A DNA stretch of 64,000 nt from Sphingobium sp. AS12 (GCF_019097845.1 NZ_JAHRGM010000046.1:1-64000); one strand, 5' to 3'. Counted from the stretch's first letter, positions 51,661 through 60,060 are shown. Notes: generated by a model from the letters alone, not told the origin. Numbers and translations are program-made.

Positions 51661-52050
51661 TCAGCGCCCGACCAGCGTCTTTGCGTTCTTGCGGCCGACC
51701 TCCGAAAAGCCCGGCATGTCTGCCGGCTGGAGGCCGAGCCGTTTGATCGTCGCGAGGACCTCAGGCCATTGCTCCGCGAGGAATTTCTGGCGTTCGCCCT
51801 GCAGCAACAGCGCGCGTGCTCCCGGGTTCACGAACATTCCGAGACCTCGCCGCTTCTCCACGAGACCCTCATCGACAAGCTGCGCGTACGCCTTGAGGAT
51901 GGTCAGGGGATTGAGCCGATAGTCGGCCGCGACCGTGCGAACGGTGGGAAGCGGGTCGCCATCCCTGAGCACTTCGTCGAGGATCATCGCCACGACCCGA
52001 TCGCGAAGCTGTCGGTAGATCGGCTGCTTGTCACTGAACGCTGAATCCAT
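51661..52050 (-). CDS. GntR-family regulator, YtrA type
   Basis: This encodes 129 residues from the ATG at 52050 with GGAGTGACGG upstream; an earlier start at 52134 would include the operator. The winged helix is QPIYRQLRDRVVAMILDEVL, then LPTVRTVAADYRLNPLTILK and AYAQLVDEGLVEKRRGLGMF. Only a short C-terminal extension follows, as in YtrA-type repressors that control adjacent ABC transporter operons. It heads the operon with ATPase, permease and DUF2306 genes. Confidence 0.85.
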   Translation of the reverse strand: MDSAFSDKQPIYRQLRDRVVAMILDEVLRDGDPLPTVRTVAADYRLNPLTILKAYAQLVDEGLVEKRRGLGMFVNPGARALLLQGERQKFLAEQWPEVLATIKRLGLQPADMPGFSEVGRKNAKTLVGR

Positions 52051-52105
52051 ACCCGTCACTCCATCAATGGTCCGACGCAGATAGTGGTGCGGCTCACCTG
52101 CTATA

Positions 52106-52127
52106 GTGATATAGTTATATATATCAC
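52106..52127. promoter_or_regulatory. Palindromic operator before the GntR/ABC operon
   Basis: GTGATATA (52106-52113) and TATATCAC (52120-52127) form a perfect 8-6-8 inverted repeat, 56 bases upstream of the regulator start, in a local AT-rich patch. This is the expected place and form of a YtrA-type autoregulatory operator. Confidence 0.7.
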
Positions 52128-52328
52128 CAGTCAACTACCCCGACGACGATGGAAGCGCGCCCTCTTCCACCTGAGACGCGGAACCCGAGGAACGGGGAGA
52201 CTGATCGTGTCGCACGTCGCCCAATGCACCTGCTCCGGTTCGGTCCCGTCGCGATTTCCCTTAGCCAGGGGTTGACGATTCATTTTTGATCGGTCATTTT
52301 AGAATATGTAATCAAGAATGGATTTCCC

Positions 52329-52916
52329 GTGGGCCGAACCCGTTCCTATGATGAGGGCGCCGTGCTGAGCGGCGCGATGCACGCCTTCAGACGCGAGGGC
52401 TACGAAGCCGTTTCGATCCGTGACCTTGAGGAGGCGACCGGTCTGAAAGCCGGCAGTATCTACAATAGCTTCGGCGACAAGGCCGGTCTGTTCGACGCCG
52501 CCTTCGCCCACTACAACCACGTCGTCCTCGAGGGCCGGATCGCGCGACACGCGCCGGTCGAGCATGGCCTTGACGGTTTACGCGACCTCTTCCTTTCCCT
52601 GCTGCATGAACCGAACGGCGAAACCTTCGGCTGCCTGATCACCAATTCAGCGATCGAGTTCGGCGCCGCGCCGCGGCCGCATCGCTGTGTCGAGGAGGGC
52701 CTCCAGGCCCTGATGCGGGCTTTCACGACGCGGCTTGAAGAAGCGCGCGACCGTAAGACGCTGCGGGCCGGCTTGGAACCGGCTGAGGCCGCCACGAAGC
52801 TGCTGGTACTTTATCAGGGGATTCTGGTCCTGGTGCGTGCCGGCCATGACGTGGCTGCGCTTGAACGCCTCATCACAGATGAATGCAAGGATCTCGAGAA
52901 AAGCCATGACTCCTGA
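52329..52916 (+). CDS. TetR-family transcriptional regulator
   Basis: This encodes 195 residues from a GTG at 52329. The N-terminal HTH is RTRSYDEGAVLSGAMHAFRR followed by YEAVSIRDLEEATGLKAGSI and YNSFGDKAGLFDAAF, a standard TetR domain. The ligand domain includes GCLITNSAIEFG, where the cysteine and asparagine are common in the TetR_C group of redox or quinone sensors (the CxxxN context). It overlaps the SnoaL-like gene downstream by eleven bases. No clear ribosome site is seen for the GTG; an in-frame ATG at 52377 would lose part of the HTH. Confidence 0.85.
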   Translation: MGRTRSYDEGAVLSGAMHAFRREGYEAVSIRDLEEATGLKAGSIYNSFGDKAGLFDAAFAHYNHVVLEGRIARHAPVEHGLDGLRDLFLSLLHEPNGETFGCLITNSAIEFGAAPRPHRCVEEGLQALMRAFTTRLEEARDRKTLRAGLEPAEAATKLLVLYQGILVLVRAGHDVAALERLITDECKDLEKSHDS

Positions 52917-53262
52917 CGCGCTCTGGAACCGCTATTCGGCAATTTGGTCTCTCTCCGCAGACGCGCGGGAAGCGGAACTCGCCGCCTGCCTGACCGACGA
53001 CGTCACCTATTGCGATCCGAACGGCCTTCTCTCGGGCGCAGCGGCGATCTCGGCCTACATGGGCCAATTCCAGGCCAGCGTGCCCGGCGGCCGGTTCCAC
53101 ATCCGGACGGTGCTGCACCATCATGATCGGTCCCTCGCCCACTGGGAGCTACAAGGCAGCGACGAACAGGTCCTCCAGACCGGGACGAGCTTTGGCCTGA
53201 TCGCCGCGGACGGCCGCCTGCAATCGATCTCCGGCTTCTTCCATCCCCAGCCGCAAGGATGA
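52906..53262 (+). CDS. SnoaL-like/NTF2-fold protein
   Basis: This encodes 118 residues. The ATG at 52906 overlaps the TetR stop. The pattern is ALWNRYSAIWSLSADAREAE, LAACLTDDVTYCDPNGLLSG and AAAISAYMGQFQASVPGGRF, a typical small NTF2-like protein with a hydrophobic pocket. Its stop overlaps the TfoX-like gene start (ATGA). Enzyme or ligand-binding roles are equally possible; it is presumably controlled by the TetR regulator. Confidence 0.75.
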   Translation: MTPDALWNRYSAIWSLSADAREAELAACLTDDVTYCDPNGLLSGAAAISAYMGQFQASVPGGRFHIRTVLHHHDRSLAHWELQGSDEQVLQTGTSFGLIAADGRLQSISGFFHPQPQG

Positions 53263-53651
53263 ATATTGTTACATCGCGAGAGCTGGCGCTCGACCTCGCC
53301 GAACGCATTGGAGGGCTGCACACGATCACGGTGAAGCGGTTTTTCGGCGGCGCAGCGCTGGTGGCGGACGGCGTCCAGTTCGGCTTCGTCATGAAGGGAT
53401 CGCTCTATCTGCGCGTCGATGATGCCGGCCGCGCCACCTTCGAGGCCATGGGAGCGGCGCCGTTTCGCTATGCCGCCGCCGGGTGGGTCGTGACGGTCAC
53501 GGGCTATTATGAGGTGCCAACCGACATCGTCGATGACCCTGAGCGGCTCCGCGCATGGGCCGAGCAGGCGCGCCGCACCGCCGCAACCGCCCGCGGTGGC
53601 GGCCAGCCAATCGCAGGACGAATCACCGCGACAAGGAAGGCCAGCCGGTGA
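53259..53651 (+). CDS. TfoX/Sxy N-terminal-domain protein
   Basis: This encodes 130 residues. The TfoX_N domain is seen as TVKRFFGGAALVADGVQFGF, VMKGSLYLRVDDAGRATFEA and YYEVPTDIVDDPERLRAWAE. There is no C-terminal TfoX domain, as in many proteobacterial single-domain members, whose function is uncertain and not necessarily competence. It is translationally coupled to the SnoaL-like gene and ends the TetR operon. Confidence 0.82.
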   Translation: MNIVTSRELALDLAERIGGLHTITVKRFFGGAALVADGVQFGFVMKGSLYLRVDDAGRATFEAMGAAPFRYAAAGWVVTVTGYYEVPTDIVDDPERLRAWAEQARRTAATARGGGQPIAGRITATRKASR

Positions 53652-53771
53652 AACAAATGGCAGCCCAGAAAGTATTTATACCCCGGCGCGACGGATTTCT
53701 GCCCCCGTCCCGTTCAAGCCTCGTCGGACGCGCAAGCGACGACAGGTAAGAGCGTCACGGGAGACTTGGAC

Positions 53772-54083
53772 ATGAGGATGATCATTGCGGCCTTGGCCGG
53801 CCTTGGCATCATCGCAGCGGCAGGGACGGCATCGGCGCAGGTCAATGCCCGCCAGCACCAGCAGCGCGACCGGATCGTGCAAGGCTGGAGATCGGGCGAG
53901 CTGACCGGCCGCGAGGCGGCGCGGCTCGGCCGCCAGCAATATCGGATCGGACGCACCGAAGCACGCATGCGCGCCGACGGCGGCGGGCTGGGCCCACGCG
54001 AGCGGGCGCGGCTGCACGCACGCCAGGACCGGGCGAGCGCCAGCATCTACGGCAGGAACCACAATCGCCGCGACCGTTGGTAA
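53772..54083 (+). CDS. Small exported basic protein, unknown
   Basis: This encodes 103 residues from the ATG at 53772 (GGGAGACTTGG upstream). Signal peptide MRMIIAALAGLGIIAAAGTA is cut near ASAQ (residue 23). The mature part is strongly basic and helical, with an imperfect duplication: ELTGREAARLGRQQYRIGRT and LGPRERARLHARQDRASASI share an R-E-x-A-R-L-x-x-R-Q core. Similar small basic periplasmic proteins occur in sphingomonads next to EF-hand and metal-sensor genes. The function is unknown. Confidence 0.65.
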   Translation: MRMIIAALAGLGIIAAAGTASAQVNARQHQQRDRIVQGWRSGELTGREAARLGRQQYRIGRTEARMRADGGGLGPRERARLHARQDRASASIYGRNHNRRDRW

Positions 54084-54107
54084 GGCATTGACGCAAGGAG
54101 ATCGAAT

Positions 54108-54527
54108 ATGCCCAGACTGTTCACATGGCTCGGCGTAGCGATGACGGCCGGCCTGATCGCCGCGGCGCCGGCCGTGGCGCGGGATCGGGACAATAATCCT
54201 CCGGGTCCGCGCGGCGGGCCCGGGACCAACTGGGAAAATCCACCCGGTCCGCGCGGCGGCCCGGGGGCGTCGCCCGACCGTCGCCGCTTCGTGATCCGCG
54301 GGCGCCCGACGGTGTTTGTTCTCCGCCCGGGCGGATATTATTATCATGCCGGGTACGGCTATTGGCATCCGCGCTGGGGCTGGTGGAACCAGGCGCGCCG
54401 CTGCTGGCTCGACCGCGACGGCAACCCGCCCGGCCCGCGCGGCGGGCCCGGAACCAACTGGGAAAATCCCCCGGGCTGGCGCGGCGGTCCCGGCGCGTCT
54501 CCCGATCGCTATGGAAGGTGCCGTTGA
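54108..54527 (+). CDS. Secreted proline/glycine-rich repeat protein
   Basis: This encodes 139 residues with a signal peptide ending near PAVA (24). Two almost identical 29-residue blocks (residues 30-58 and 106-134), each made of two NPPGxRGGPG units, enclose an aromatic core (62-100) rich in tyrosine and tryptophan (YYYHAGYGYWHPRWGWW). A cysteine pair lies at C99 and C138. The collagen-like PPG/RGG composition suggests a structural or surface-binding role. It sits between a basic exported protein and an EF-hand protein; its stop overlaps the latter's start. I do not know the family. Confidence 0.7.
   Translation: MPRLFTWLGVAMTAGLIAAAPAVARDRDNNPPGPRGGPGTNWENPPGPRGGPGASPDRRRFVIRGRPTVFVLRPGGYYYHAGYGYWHPRWGWWNQARRCWLDRDGNPPGPRGGPGTNWENPPGWRGGPGASPDRYGRCR
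54195..54281 (+). repeat. Coding repeat block A in the proline/glycine-rich gene
   Basis: 87 bases encoding residues 30-58. Block B at 54423-54509 encodes the same residues apart from one (tryptophan for proline in the second unit), with a few silent changes. Confidence 0.75.
54423..54509 (+). repeat. Coding repeat block B in the proline/glycine-rich gene
   Basis: 87 bases encoding residues 106-134, near-identical to block A. Each block itself holds two shorter units of NPPGxRGGPG. Confidence 0.75.
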
Positions 54528-54889
54528 TGCGTATGTTCTTCATCCTGATGCTCGGCGCGACCATCGCCGGACCCGCGCGCGCCCAGACCGGCGGCATGGC
54601 GCTCGCCGATTTCCAGTCGGCGGGCCGGGCGCGGCTGATGCAGGCCGACACCAACGGTGACGGCCGGATCGCCAGGGCGGAATGGACCGCGCGCCCGCGC
54701 GGCGCCACGAATGCGAAGGGCGATCCCGCGCGAATGTTCGACCGGCTCGACACCAACAAGGACGGCGCGCTCGACCAAGGCGAGATCGATGCCCTGCTGG
54801 CGCACCGCTTCGCGCGGATGGATGCAAATCGGGACGGCACGCTCACCGCCGAGGAGCGGCAAGCCGCCCGCGGGAGAGCGAACGATTGA
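54527..54889 (+). CDS. Exported EF-hand calcium-binding protein
   Basis: This encodes 120 residues; ATG overlaps the previous stop (TGATG). Signal peptide MRMFFILMLGATIAGPARA, then three EF-hand loops: DTNGDGRIARAE (about 41-52), DTNKDGALDQGE (about 74-85) and DANRDGTLTAEE (about 98-109). All have the x/y/z ligands D-N-D-G and a final glutamate. It lies 21 bases before an ECF sigma factor gene, which fits the EfhP/EF-hand signalling proteins found with such operons in sphingomonads. An intermediate role in metal or envelope sensing is inference. Confidence 0.85.
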   Translation: MRMFFILMLGATIAGPARAQTGGMALADFQSAGRARLMQADTNGDGRIARAEWTARPRGATNAKGDPARMFDRLDTNKDGALDQGEIDALLAHRFARMDANRDGTLTAEERQAARGRAND

Positions 54890-54910
54890 GAGCGTCCGGA
54901 GACCGGGTCC

Positions 54911-55471
54911 TTGACCGCCTCGCCGGGCGAGGATCCCGATCTCGCATTGCTGGTGCGCGTGGGGCGCGGCGACGCCGAGGCCGCGCGCGCGATGGTGGCG
55001 CGCAAGCTGCCGCGGCTGCTTGCGCTCGCGACCCGCATGCTCGGCGACGCGGCCGAAGCCGAGGATGTCGCGCAGGAAAGTTTCGTGCGGCTCTGGCGCC
55101 AGGCCGCGCGCTGGCGGCCTGGCGCGGCGCGCTTCGACACCTGGCTGCACCGCGTCGCGCTCAACCTCTGTTACGACCGGCTGCGACGACGGCGCGAGAT
55201 CGTGGTGGAGACCGTTCCCGATCGCCCGGATCCTGGGCCGGCGCCCGATGCCGGTCTGGACGAAGCGGACGCAGCTTCGCGCGTGGCGGCCGCCCTGCAG
55301 GCGCTACCCGAGCGCCAGCGCGAGGCGATCGTGCTCGCTTACTATCAGGAGCTGTCGAACATCGAGGCGGCGAATGCGATGGATATCAGCGTCGAGGCGC
55401 TCGAAAGCCTGTTGTCGCGTGCGCGGCGGAAGCTGCGCACCCTGCTCGAGGAGAACGATGATGCGCGATGA
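54911..55471 (+). CDS. ECF-type RNA polymerase sigma factor
   Basis: This encodes 186 residues from a TTG at 54911 (GGAGACC upstream; an alternative start cannot be excluded). Region 2 is AEAEDVAQESFVRLWRQAAR with the core-binding and -10-recognition helices. Region 4 is LPERQREAIVLAYYQELSN, then DISVEALESLLSRARRKLR for the -35 element. Its last bases overlap the next gene, a short membrane protein that could be its anti-sigma factor. No zinc-binding ASD is visible in that protein. Confidence 0.87.
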   Translation: MTASPGEDPDLALLVRVGRGDAEAARAMVARKLPRLLALATRMLGDAAEAEDVAQESFVRLWRQAARWRPGAARFDTWLHRVALNLCYDRLRRRREIVVETVPDRPDPGPAPDAGLDEADAASRVAAALQALPERQREAIVLAYYQELSNIEAANAMDISVEALESLLSRARRKLRTLLEENDDAR

Positions 55472-55898
55472 GCCGAACATGGCATGGGAACGCTTCACGG
55501 CGCTCGCCGACAGCTATGGCGCCGATCTTTACCGCTGGCCCGCTGTGCAGCGCGACGCCGCCGAGGCCTTGCTGGCGAGCGACGCGGCCCGTGCCGACGG
55601 CATTCTCGGCTGCGCGGGACGCCTCGACGGCCTGCTCGATCACTATCGGACGCCTCTTCCCTCGGCGGCGCTGGTCGGCCGCATTCTTGCCGCCGCGCCG
55701 CGGCCGGCACTGCTCTGGTCGCGCGCGAAGCTGTGGTGGTCCGGGCTGGGGCTGGCCGGCGTCGGGCTGGCCGGCGCCGTATCCGGGGCGCTGGCCCTGT
55801 CGCTGGCGACGCCCGCGCTGCTCGACCATCGCGCCGCCGATTGGGCCGATGGGCAGACGATCTTCGGCGATGTCGATCTCGATGGAACGAGCCGATGA
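55458..55898 (+). CDS. Single-pass membrane protein, probable anti-sigma-like partner
   Basis: This encodes 146 residues; two consecutive ATGs at 55458 and 55461. An N-terminal cytoplasmic part (WERFTALADSYGADLYRWP, about residue 9 on) precedes a membrane helix at about 100-122 (GLAGVGLAGAVSGALALSL) and a short outer tail. The position behind the ECF sigma gene and coupling to it support an anti-sigma role. Its sequence matches small sphingomonad proteins of unknown name seen between such sigma factors and metal-sensor proteins. Confidence 0.6.
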   Translation: MMRDEPNMAWERFTALADSYGADLYRWPAVQRDAAEALLASDAARADGILGCAGRLDGLLDHYRTPLPSAALVGRILAAAPRPALLWSRAKLWWSGLGLAGVGLAGAVSGALALSLATPALLDHRAADWADGQTIFGDVDLDGTSR

Positions 55899-56386
55899 GC
55901 GAACGGGCGCTGCGCATTGTCCTGATCGTCTCGCTGGTCCTCAACGTCTTCGTGATCGGCGGGCTCGTCGGCGCCGCGGTCATGTGGAAACGGGTCGAGG
56001 CGCAGCGGCCGCTGGTGGGTATCGGCCGACCCGCGCGGCTGCGCGAGGCCGCTCAGGCGCTGTCACCGCCGAACCGCCGCATGCTCCGCCAGACGGTGCG
56101 CGCCGCCGCGCAATCCCTGCGGCCCCAGGCCGAGCAGGCGCGCGCCGCGCGGCGCGAGGCCGGGCGGCTCCTCGTCCAACCCAAGTTCGACCGGGCCGCA
56201 TTCGAAGCCGCGCTGGCGCGCGCCAGGACCGCCGATGTCACCATCCGCACGCGGCTCGAGACAGCGGTCGTCGATGCGGCTGCAAAGTTGCCCGTCGAGG
56301 AGCGTGTCGCGCTTGCCGACGCGATGGATCGATCGGGCGCGATGCGCCGGCCGAGGGAGCCGCGACAGGGTTGCGATCAGCGCTGA
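55895..56386 (+). CDS. Periplasmic heavy-metal sensor-like protein (Metal_resist/CpxP-like)
   Basis: This encodes 163 residues; the ATG overlaps the previous stop. An N-terminal membrane helix (IVLIVSLVLNVFVIGGLVGA) anchors a long-helical periplasmic domain: LREAAQALSPPNRRMLRQTV and EAALARARTADVTIRTRLET with the regular arginine/glutamate heptads of the Metal_resist (CnrX/ZraP-like) family. It ends with KLPVEERVALADAMDR. Together with the ECF factor and the membrane protein before it, a CnrYXH-like three-gene signalling module is suggested. Confidence 0.72.
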   Translation: MSERALRIVLIVSLVLNVFVIGGLVGAAVMWKRVEAQRPLVGIGRPARLREAAQALSPPNRRMLRQTVRAAAQSLRPQAEQARAARREAGRLLVQPKFDRAAFEAALARARTADVTIRTRLETAVVDAAAKLPVEERVALADAMDRSGAMRRPREPRQGCDQR

Positions 56387-56453
56387 CGGGAAATTTCCGG
56401 GCAGCGACGGAATGGACCGCCGGCTGCGTTCAACAGGCGAAGGAGATCGCCCC

Positions 56454-58010
56454 ATGTCGGCAACGTCGACAACCGCCATCGCGCTCAACCGCTTCGGTCT
56501 CGGCGCGCGTCCCGATCAGCCCGCGCCCGAGCGGCCAAAAGCGTGGCTGCTCGATCAGTTCGACTGCTTCGAGCCGCGTCCCGCGGCGATTGCGGTGCTG
56601 CCGGCGACCAGCACCATCGCGGGCAATCTCAGCGACTATCTGCAGATGCAGCGCCAGAACCGCCGGCAGAGTGACGGTGGAATGCCCGGACAGCCGACGC
56701 GCCGACGCGCCGCGGGCTATGCGCCGCTGTCGATGGACGGCGAAGCTGCGCCGGGCGGTGCGGCGATGCAGGGCATGCCCGGCTTCGGCCAGGCGGGCGC
56801 GGGCGATCAGGCCGAACGCCGCGATCCGGTGGCGCAGGCGCGCCGCTTCGCACGCGAGCAGGCGCGCAGCTACTATATGGGCGCGGTCGCGGCGCGCGCG
56901 CAGACCGCGCTTGCCAGCCCGGCGCCGTTCGCCGAGCGGCTGGTGCATTTCTGGGCGAACCATTTCGCGGTCTCGATCGACAAGCTCACCATCATCGGGC
57001 TCGCCGGCCAGCTCGAGTTCGAGGCGATCCGCCCGCATGTGATGGGCAGGTTCGGCGACATGCTCCAGGCGGTCGAGCGCCATCCCGCGATGCTGCTCTA
57101 TCTCGACCAGGTCACCTCGATCGGCCCGAACTCGGCCGGCGGCCAGATCGCAGCAGGCCGCCAGCGTCGGCAGAAACCGGGGCTCAACGAAAATCTCGCC
57201 CGCGAGATCCTCGAGCTGCATACGCTGGGCGTGCGGACTGGCTACGGCCAGGGCGACGTAACCGAGCTGGCCCGCGCGCTCACCGGCTGGACGGTGGCCG
57301 GTCTCGGACGCGGCGCTGGCGTACGGTTCGCCGGGATCGACGGCGAGCCGGGCAGCTTCGTCTTCGCCGAACGCCTGCACGAACCTGGGACGCGCACGAT
57401 CATGGACCGGTCCTTCGCCCAGCAAGGCGAAAACCAGGCCTCGGCCGTGCTCGACCATCTCGCGACCCATCCGGCGACCGCCAGGCATATCGCCACCAAG
57501 CTCGCCCGGCATTTCGCAGGCGACGACCCGCCCGCGCCATTGGTCGCCCGGCTCGAGGCTGCGTTCCTCAAGACCGGCGGCGATCTGCGGAGCCTATACC
57601 GCCTGCTCATCGAGGCGCCCGAATGCTGGACCCCGCAGCCGGTCAAGTTCAAGACTCCGTGGGAATGGAGCATGAGCGCGATGCGGGCGCTGGGCACGCG
57701 TGAGATGCAGTCCCAGGCGGTGACGGGCCTGCTGACGCAGCTCGGCCAGCCGGTCTGGCGGCCGGGCTCGCCGGCGGGCTGGGACGATGTCGCGGCGAGC
57801 TGGATCGGGCCCGACGCGATCATGCGCCGGGTCGAGGCGGCCGAGCGGATGGCCGGGCGGACGGGCGACATGATCGACGCGCGCCGGCGCGCCGTGCAGA
57901 TCTTCCCCGCTGCGCTCAGCGACGCCACCGCACAGGCGATCGCGCACGCCGAAAGCCCCAAGCAGGGTTTGGCGCTGCTGCTGGTCTCGCCTGAATCGAT
58001 GTGGAGATAG
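56454..58010 (+). CDS. DUF1800-domain protein
   Basis: This encodes 518 residues from the ATG at 56454 with AAGGAGATCG upstream; a frame from 56235 runs through the previous gene. Family blocks are ATTAIALNRFGLG-like start (TTAIALNRFGLGARP), VHFWANHFAVSIDK near 165, LNENLAREILELHTLGV near 245, ELARALTGWTV and HPATARHIATKLARHFAGDD. No signal peptide is evident. DUF1800 proteins are usually encoded next to DUF1501 proteins, as here (4-base gap); they are thought to work together at the cell envelope. The function is unknown. Confidence 0.87.
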   Translation: MSATSTTAIALNRFGLGARPDQPAPERPKAWLLDQFDCFEPRPAAIAVLPATSTIAGNLSDYLQMQRQNRRQSDGGMPGQPTRRRAAGYAPLSMDGEAAPGGAAMQGMPGFGQAGAGDQAERRDPVAQARRFAREQARSYYMGAVAARAQTALASPAPFAERLVHFWANHFAVSIDKLTIIGLAGQLEFEAIRPHVMGRFGDMLQAVERHPAMLLYLDQVTSIGPNSAGGQIAAGRQRRQKPGLNENLAREILELHTLGVRTGYGQGDVTELARALTGWTVAGLGRGAGVRFAGIDGEPGSFVFAERLHEPGTRTIMDRSFAQQGENQASAVLDHLATHPATARHIATKLARHFAGDDPPAPLVARLEAAFLKTGGDLRSLYRLLIEAPECWTPQPVKFKTPWEWSMSAMRALGTREMQSQAVTGLLTQLGQPVWRPGSPAGWDDVAASWIGPDAIMRRVEAAERMAGRTGDMIDARRRAVQIFPAALSDATAQAIAHAESPKQGLALLLVSPESMWR

Positions 58011-58014
58011 GAAT

Positions 58015-59172
58015 ATGCTTACCCGTCGTAGCTTCGTCACCGCCCTGGGCACGACCCTGGTTCTCTCGACCGGCCTCGGCGGCACGATAGTGTTCGCCCG
58101 GGCGGCGACCGAGCGGCGCTTCGTGTTCGTAATCCAGCGCGGCGCGGCCGATGGCCTTGCCACGCTGGCGCCGGTCGGCGATCCGGCGTTCGTCGGACAA
58201 CGCGGCGTGCTGGCGGAGGATTTCGCGCAGGCGTCGAAGCTCGATGCGATGTTCGCGCTGCATCCCGCGCTCGCCAACGTCGCTCGTATGTACGCGGCGA
58301 AGGAAGCCTTGTTCGCACACGCGGTCGCCTCGCCCTATCGCGACCGCTCGCATTTCGACGGACAGAATGTGCTCGAGACCGGCGCCGCCGCCGCCTACAG
58401 CGTCAAGGACGGCTGGCTCAACCGATTGCTCGCGCTCCTGCCGCGCGAGGAGGCCAAGGGGATCGCCGTCGCGGCGACCATCCCGATGGCGCTGCGCGGA
58501 AAGGTTGAGGTGGCGAGCTATGCGCCTTCCGCGCTGCCTGATGCCTCGGACGATCTCATCGCCCGCGTCGCGATGCTCTATGCCAATGATCCCCGGCTCC
58601 ATGCCGTCTGGGAACAGGCGATGGCGACACGGACGCTGACCAGGGATTTGGGCAGCGGCGGCGGCCGCAATGCCGCCGCGACCGGCGCGTTGGCGGCCAG
58701 GCTGCTCGGCGAACAGGGCGGCGCCCGCATCGCGATGATCGAGACCGGCGGCTGGGACACGCATGCCCAGCAGCGCGGCCGCCTGGCGGCGCAGCTGCGC
58801 GGGCTCGACGCGATGATGGACGCGCTCAAGCAAGGGCTGGGGCCGCTCTGGGCCAACACGATGGTGCTGGTCGCCACCGAGTTCGGGCGCACCGTCAAGA
58901 TCAACGGCACACAGGGGACCGATCATGGCACGGCGTCGATGGCGATGCTGCTGGGCGGCGCGGTCCAGGGCGGGCGCGTGATCGCCGACTGGCCGGGGTT
59001 GGCGGACGCCGCGCTCTACGAAGGCCGCGATCTCAGGCCGACGATGGCGCTCGATGCGCTGATCGGCAGCGCGGTCGCCGGGCATTTCGGGATAGAGGGA
59101 CCGCGCGCGATGGCCGGACTGTTTCCCGAGACCGGGAGCGCACGCCTTATCGACGGACTGGTGCGTGCCTGA
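58015..59172 (+). CDS. DUF1501-domain protein with Tat signal
   Basis: This encodes 385 residues. A twin-arginine signal MLTRRSFVTALGTTLVLSTG starts the protein. The sulfatase/alkaline-phosphatase-like core is marked by VFVIQRGAADGLATLAPVGD, AMIETGGWDTHAQQ and LVATEFGRTVKINGTQGTDHG, which hold the presumed metal-site residues. It follows the DUF1800 gene by four bases and ends the operon, at which point the reading direction meets transposase relics. Confidence 0.88.
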   Translation: MLTRRSFVTALGTTLVLSTGLGGTIVFARAATERRFVFVIQRGAADGLATLAPVGDPAFVGQRGVLAEDFAQASKLDAMFALHPALANVARMYAAKEALFAHAVASPYRDRSHFDGQNVLETGAAAAYSVKDGWLNRLLALLPREEAKGIAVAATIPMALRGKVEVASYAPSALPDASDDLIARVAMLYANDPRLHAVWEQAMATRTLTRDLGSGGGRNAAATGALAARLLGEQGGARIAMIETGGWDTHAQQRGRLAAQLRGLDAMMDALKQGLGPLWANTMVLVATEFGRTVKINGTQGTDHGTASMAMLLGGAVQGGRVIADWPGLADAALYEGRDLRPTMALDALIGSAVAGHFGIEGPRAMAGLFPETGSARLIDGLVRA

Positions 59173-59293
59173 ACTCGGACGATATCCGGCATCGACCACG
59201 GCGATTTCGGTCGCGGACGCACCGCGTCCGGCTTTCCATCAAGGATCGGAGAAAAAACTTCCGGCCAGGAATGCTTGCCAGGCCCGTTCGGCC

Positions 59294-59576
59294 TTAGTTG
59301 CCGAAGGCACAATGGCTGCTCGCCGACCGGGGTTATGACGCCGACTGATTCCGGGACGCCTTGCAGAAAAAGGGCATCACGCTCTGCATCCCCGGCCGAA
59401 AATCCCGAGCGAAGCCCGTCAAATATGACAAGCGCCGCTATAGACGCCGCAACCGCATCGAGATCATGTTCGGCCGCCTCAAAGACTGGCGCCGCGTCGC
59501 TACGCGCTACGATCGATGCCCGGTCGCGTTCCTCTCCGCCATCGCTCTCGCCGCCACCGTCATCTTCTGGCTCTAA
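59294..59576 (+). pseudogene. IS5-family transposase, 3' remnant
   Basis: A frame reads LPKAQWLLADRGYDAD, a TGA where tryptophan is expected, then FRDALQKKGITLCIPGRKSR, KPVKYDKRRYRRRNRIEIMF, GRLKDWRRVATRYDRCPVAF and a normal end at 59576. This is the C-terminal third of an IS5-type DDE transposase, including the last glutamate in RIEIMFGRLKDWRR. The N-terminal part and the element's ends are not recognised. Confidence 0.8.
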
Positions 59577-59818
59577 TCAACGACTCCTGACCCTAGCGCC
59601 CGCCCATCCGCCAGCCGTTCGATAGAGGCCTAACGACATCTTTATGTCGACAGTCCCTATTATGTCACCTATTGTGATTAAAATGGAAGGCCTCCGCTCA
59701 AGGGAGGACTGTCATAGAACCTCGCCTGATCCGCCACGCGGCGCCGCTACTTTCCACCGCGCATCGCCCCTCACACGGCGGCGGGATGCGTCGCCTGCCG
59801 CGCGACTAGCTGAAAAGG

Positions 59819-60060
59819 AGGCCGTCGCAGTTGGCGCACGGTTGCAAGTGGTTTGCGCGATCGGAGCTAAGTGCAACATCGCGGTCATCTCCAACAGCAT
59901 CAGTTCGGGCGAGATAGAGGCGGAGTCAAATCTTGGTCGCAGCGTGGTGCTGGTGGTGCGCCACCTGCGACCGACCGTTGCGCTCGTTTTGCCAACATTA
60001 CGCCGCGCTGCGGGAGTGTCGCTGTCACCGGAGCGCAGATCAATCTCACCGAACACCGTC
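59819..60060 (+). pseudogene. TonB-dependent receptor plug remnant
   Basis: A frame reads VGARLQVVCAIGAKCNIAVI followed by SNSISSGEI, which lines up with TGARLQAEREVDAKRQISVI and SDSISSDEV of the receptor encoded from 62710. The following sequence loses the resemblance within about 25 residues. It therefore looks like a decayed copy of the beginning of that kind of receptor. The remaining DNA between 59577 and 60214 holds no gene I recognise. Confidence 0.45.

Noticed and set aside
57916..59199. A 427-codon minus-strand frame opposite the DUF1501 gene
   Set aside because: Antisense shadow without domain features; the plus strand has a Tat signal and family motifs.
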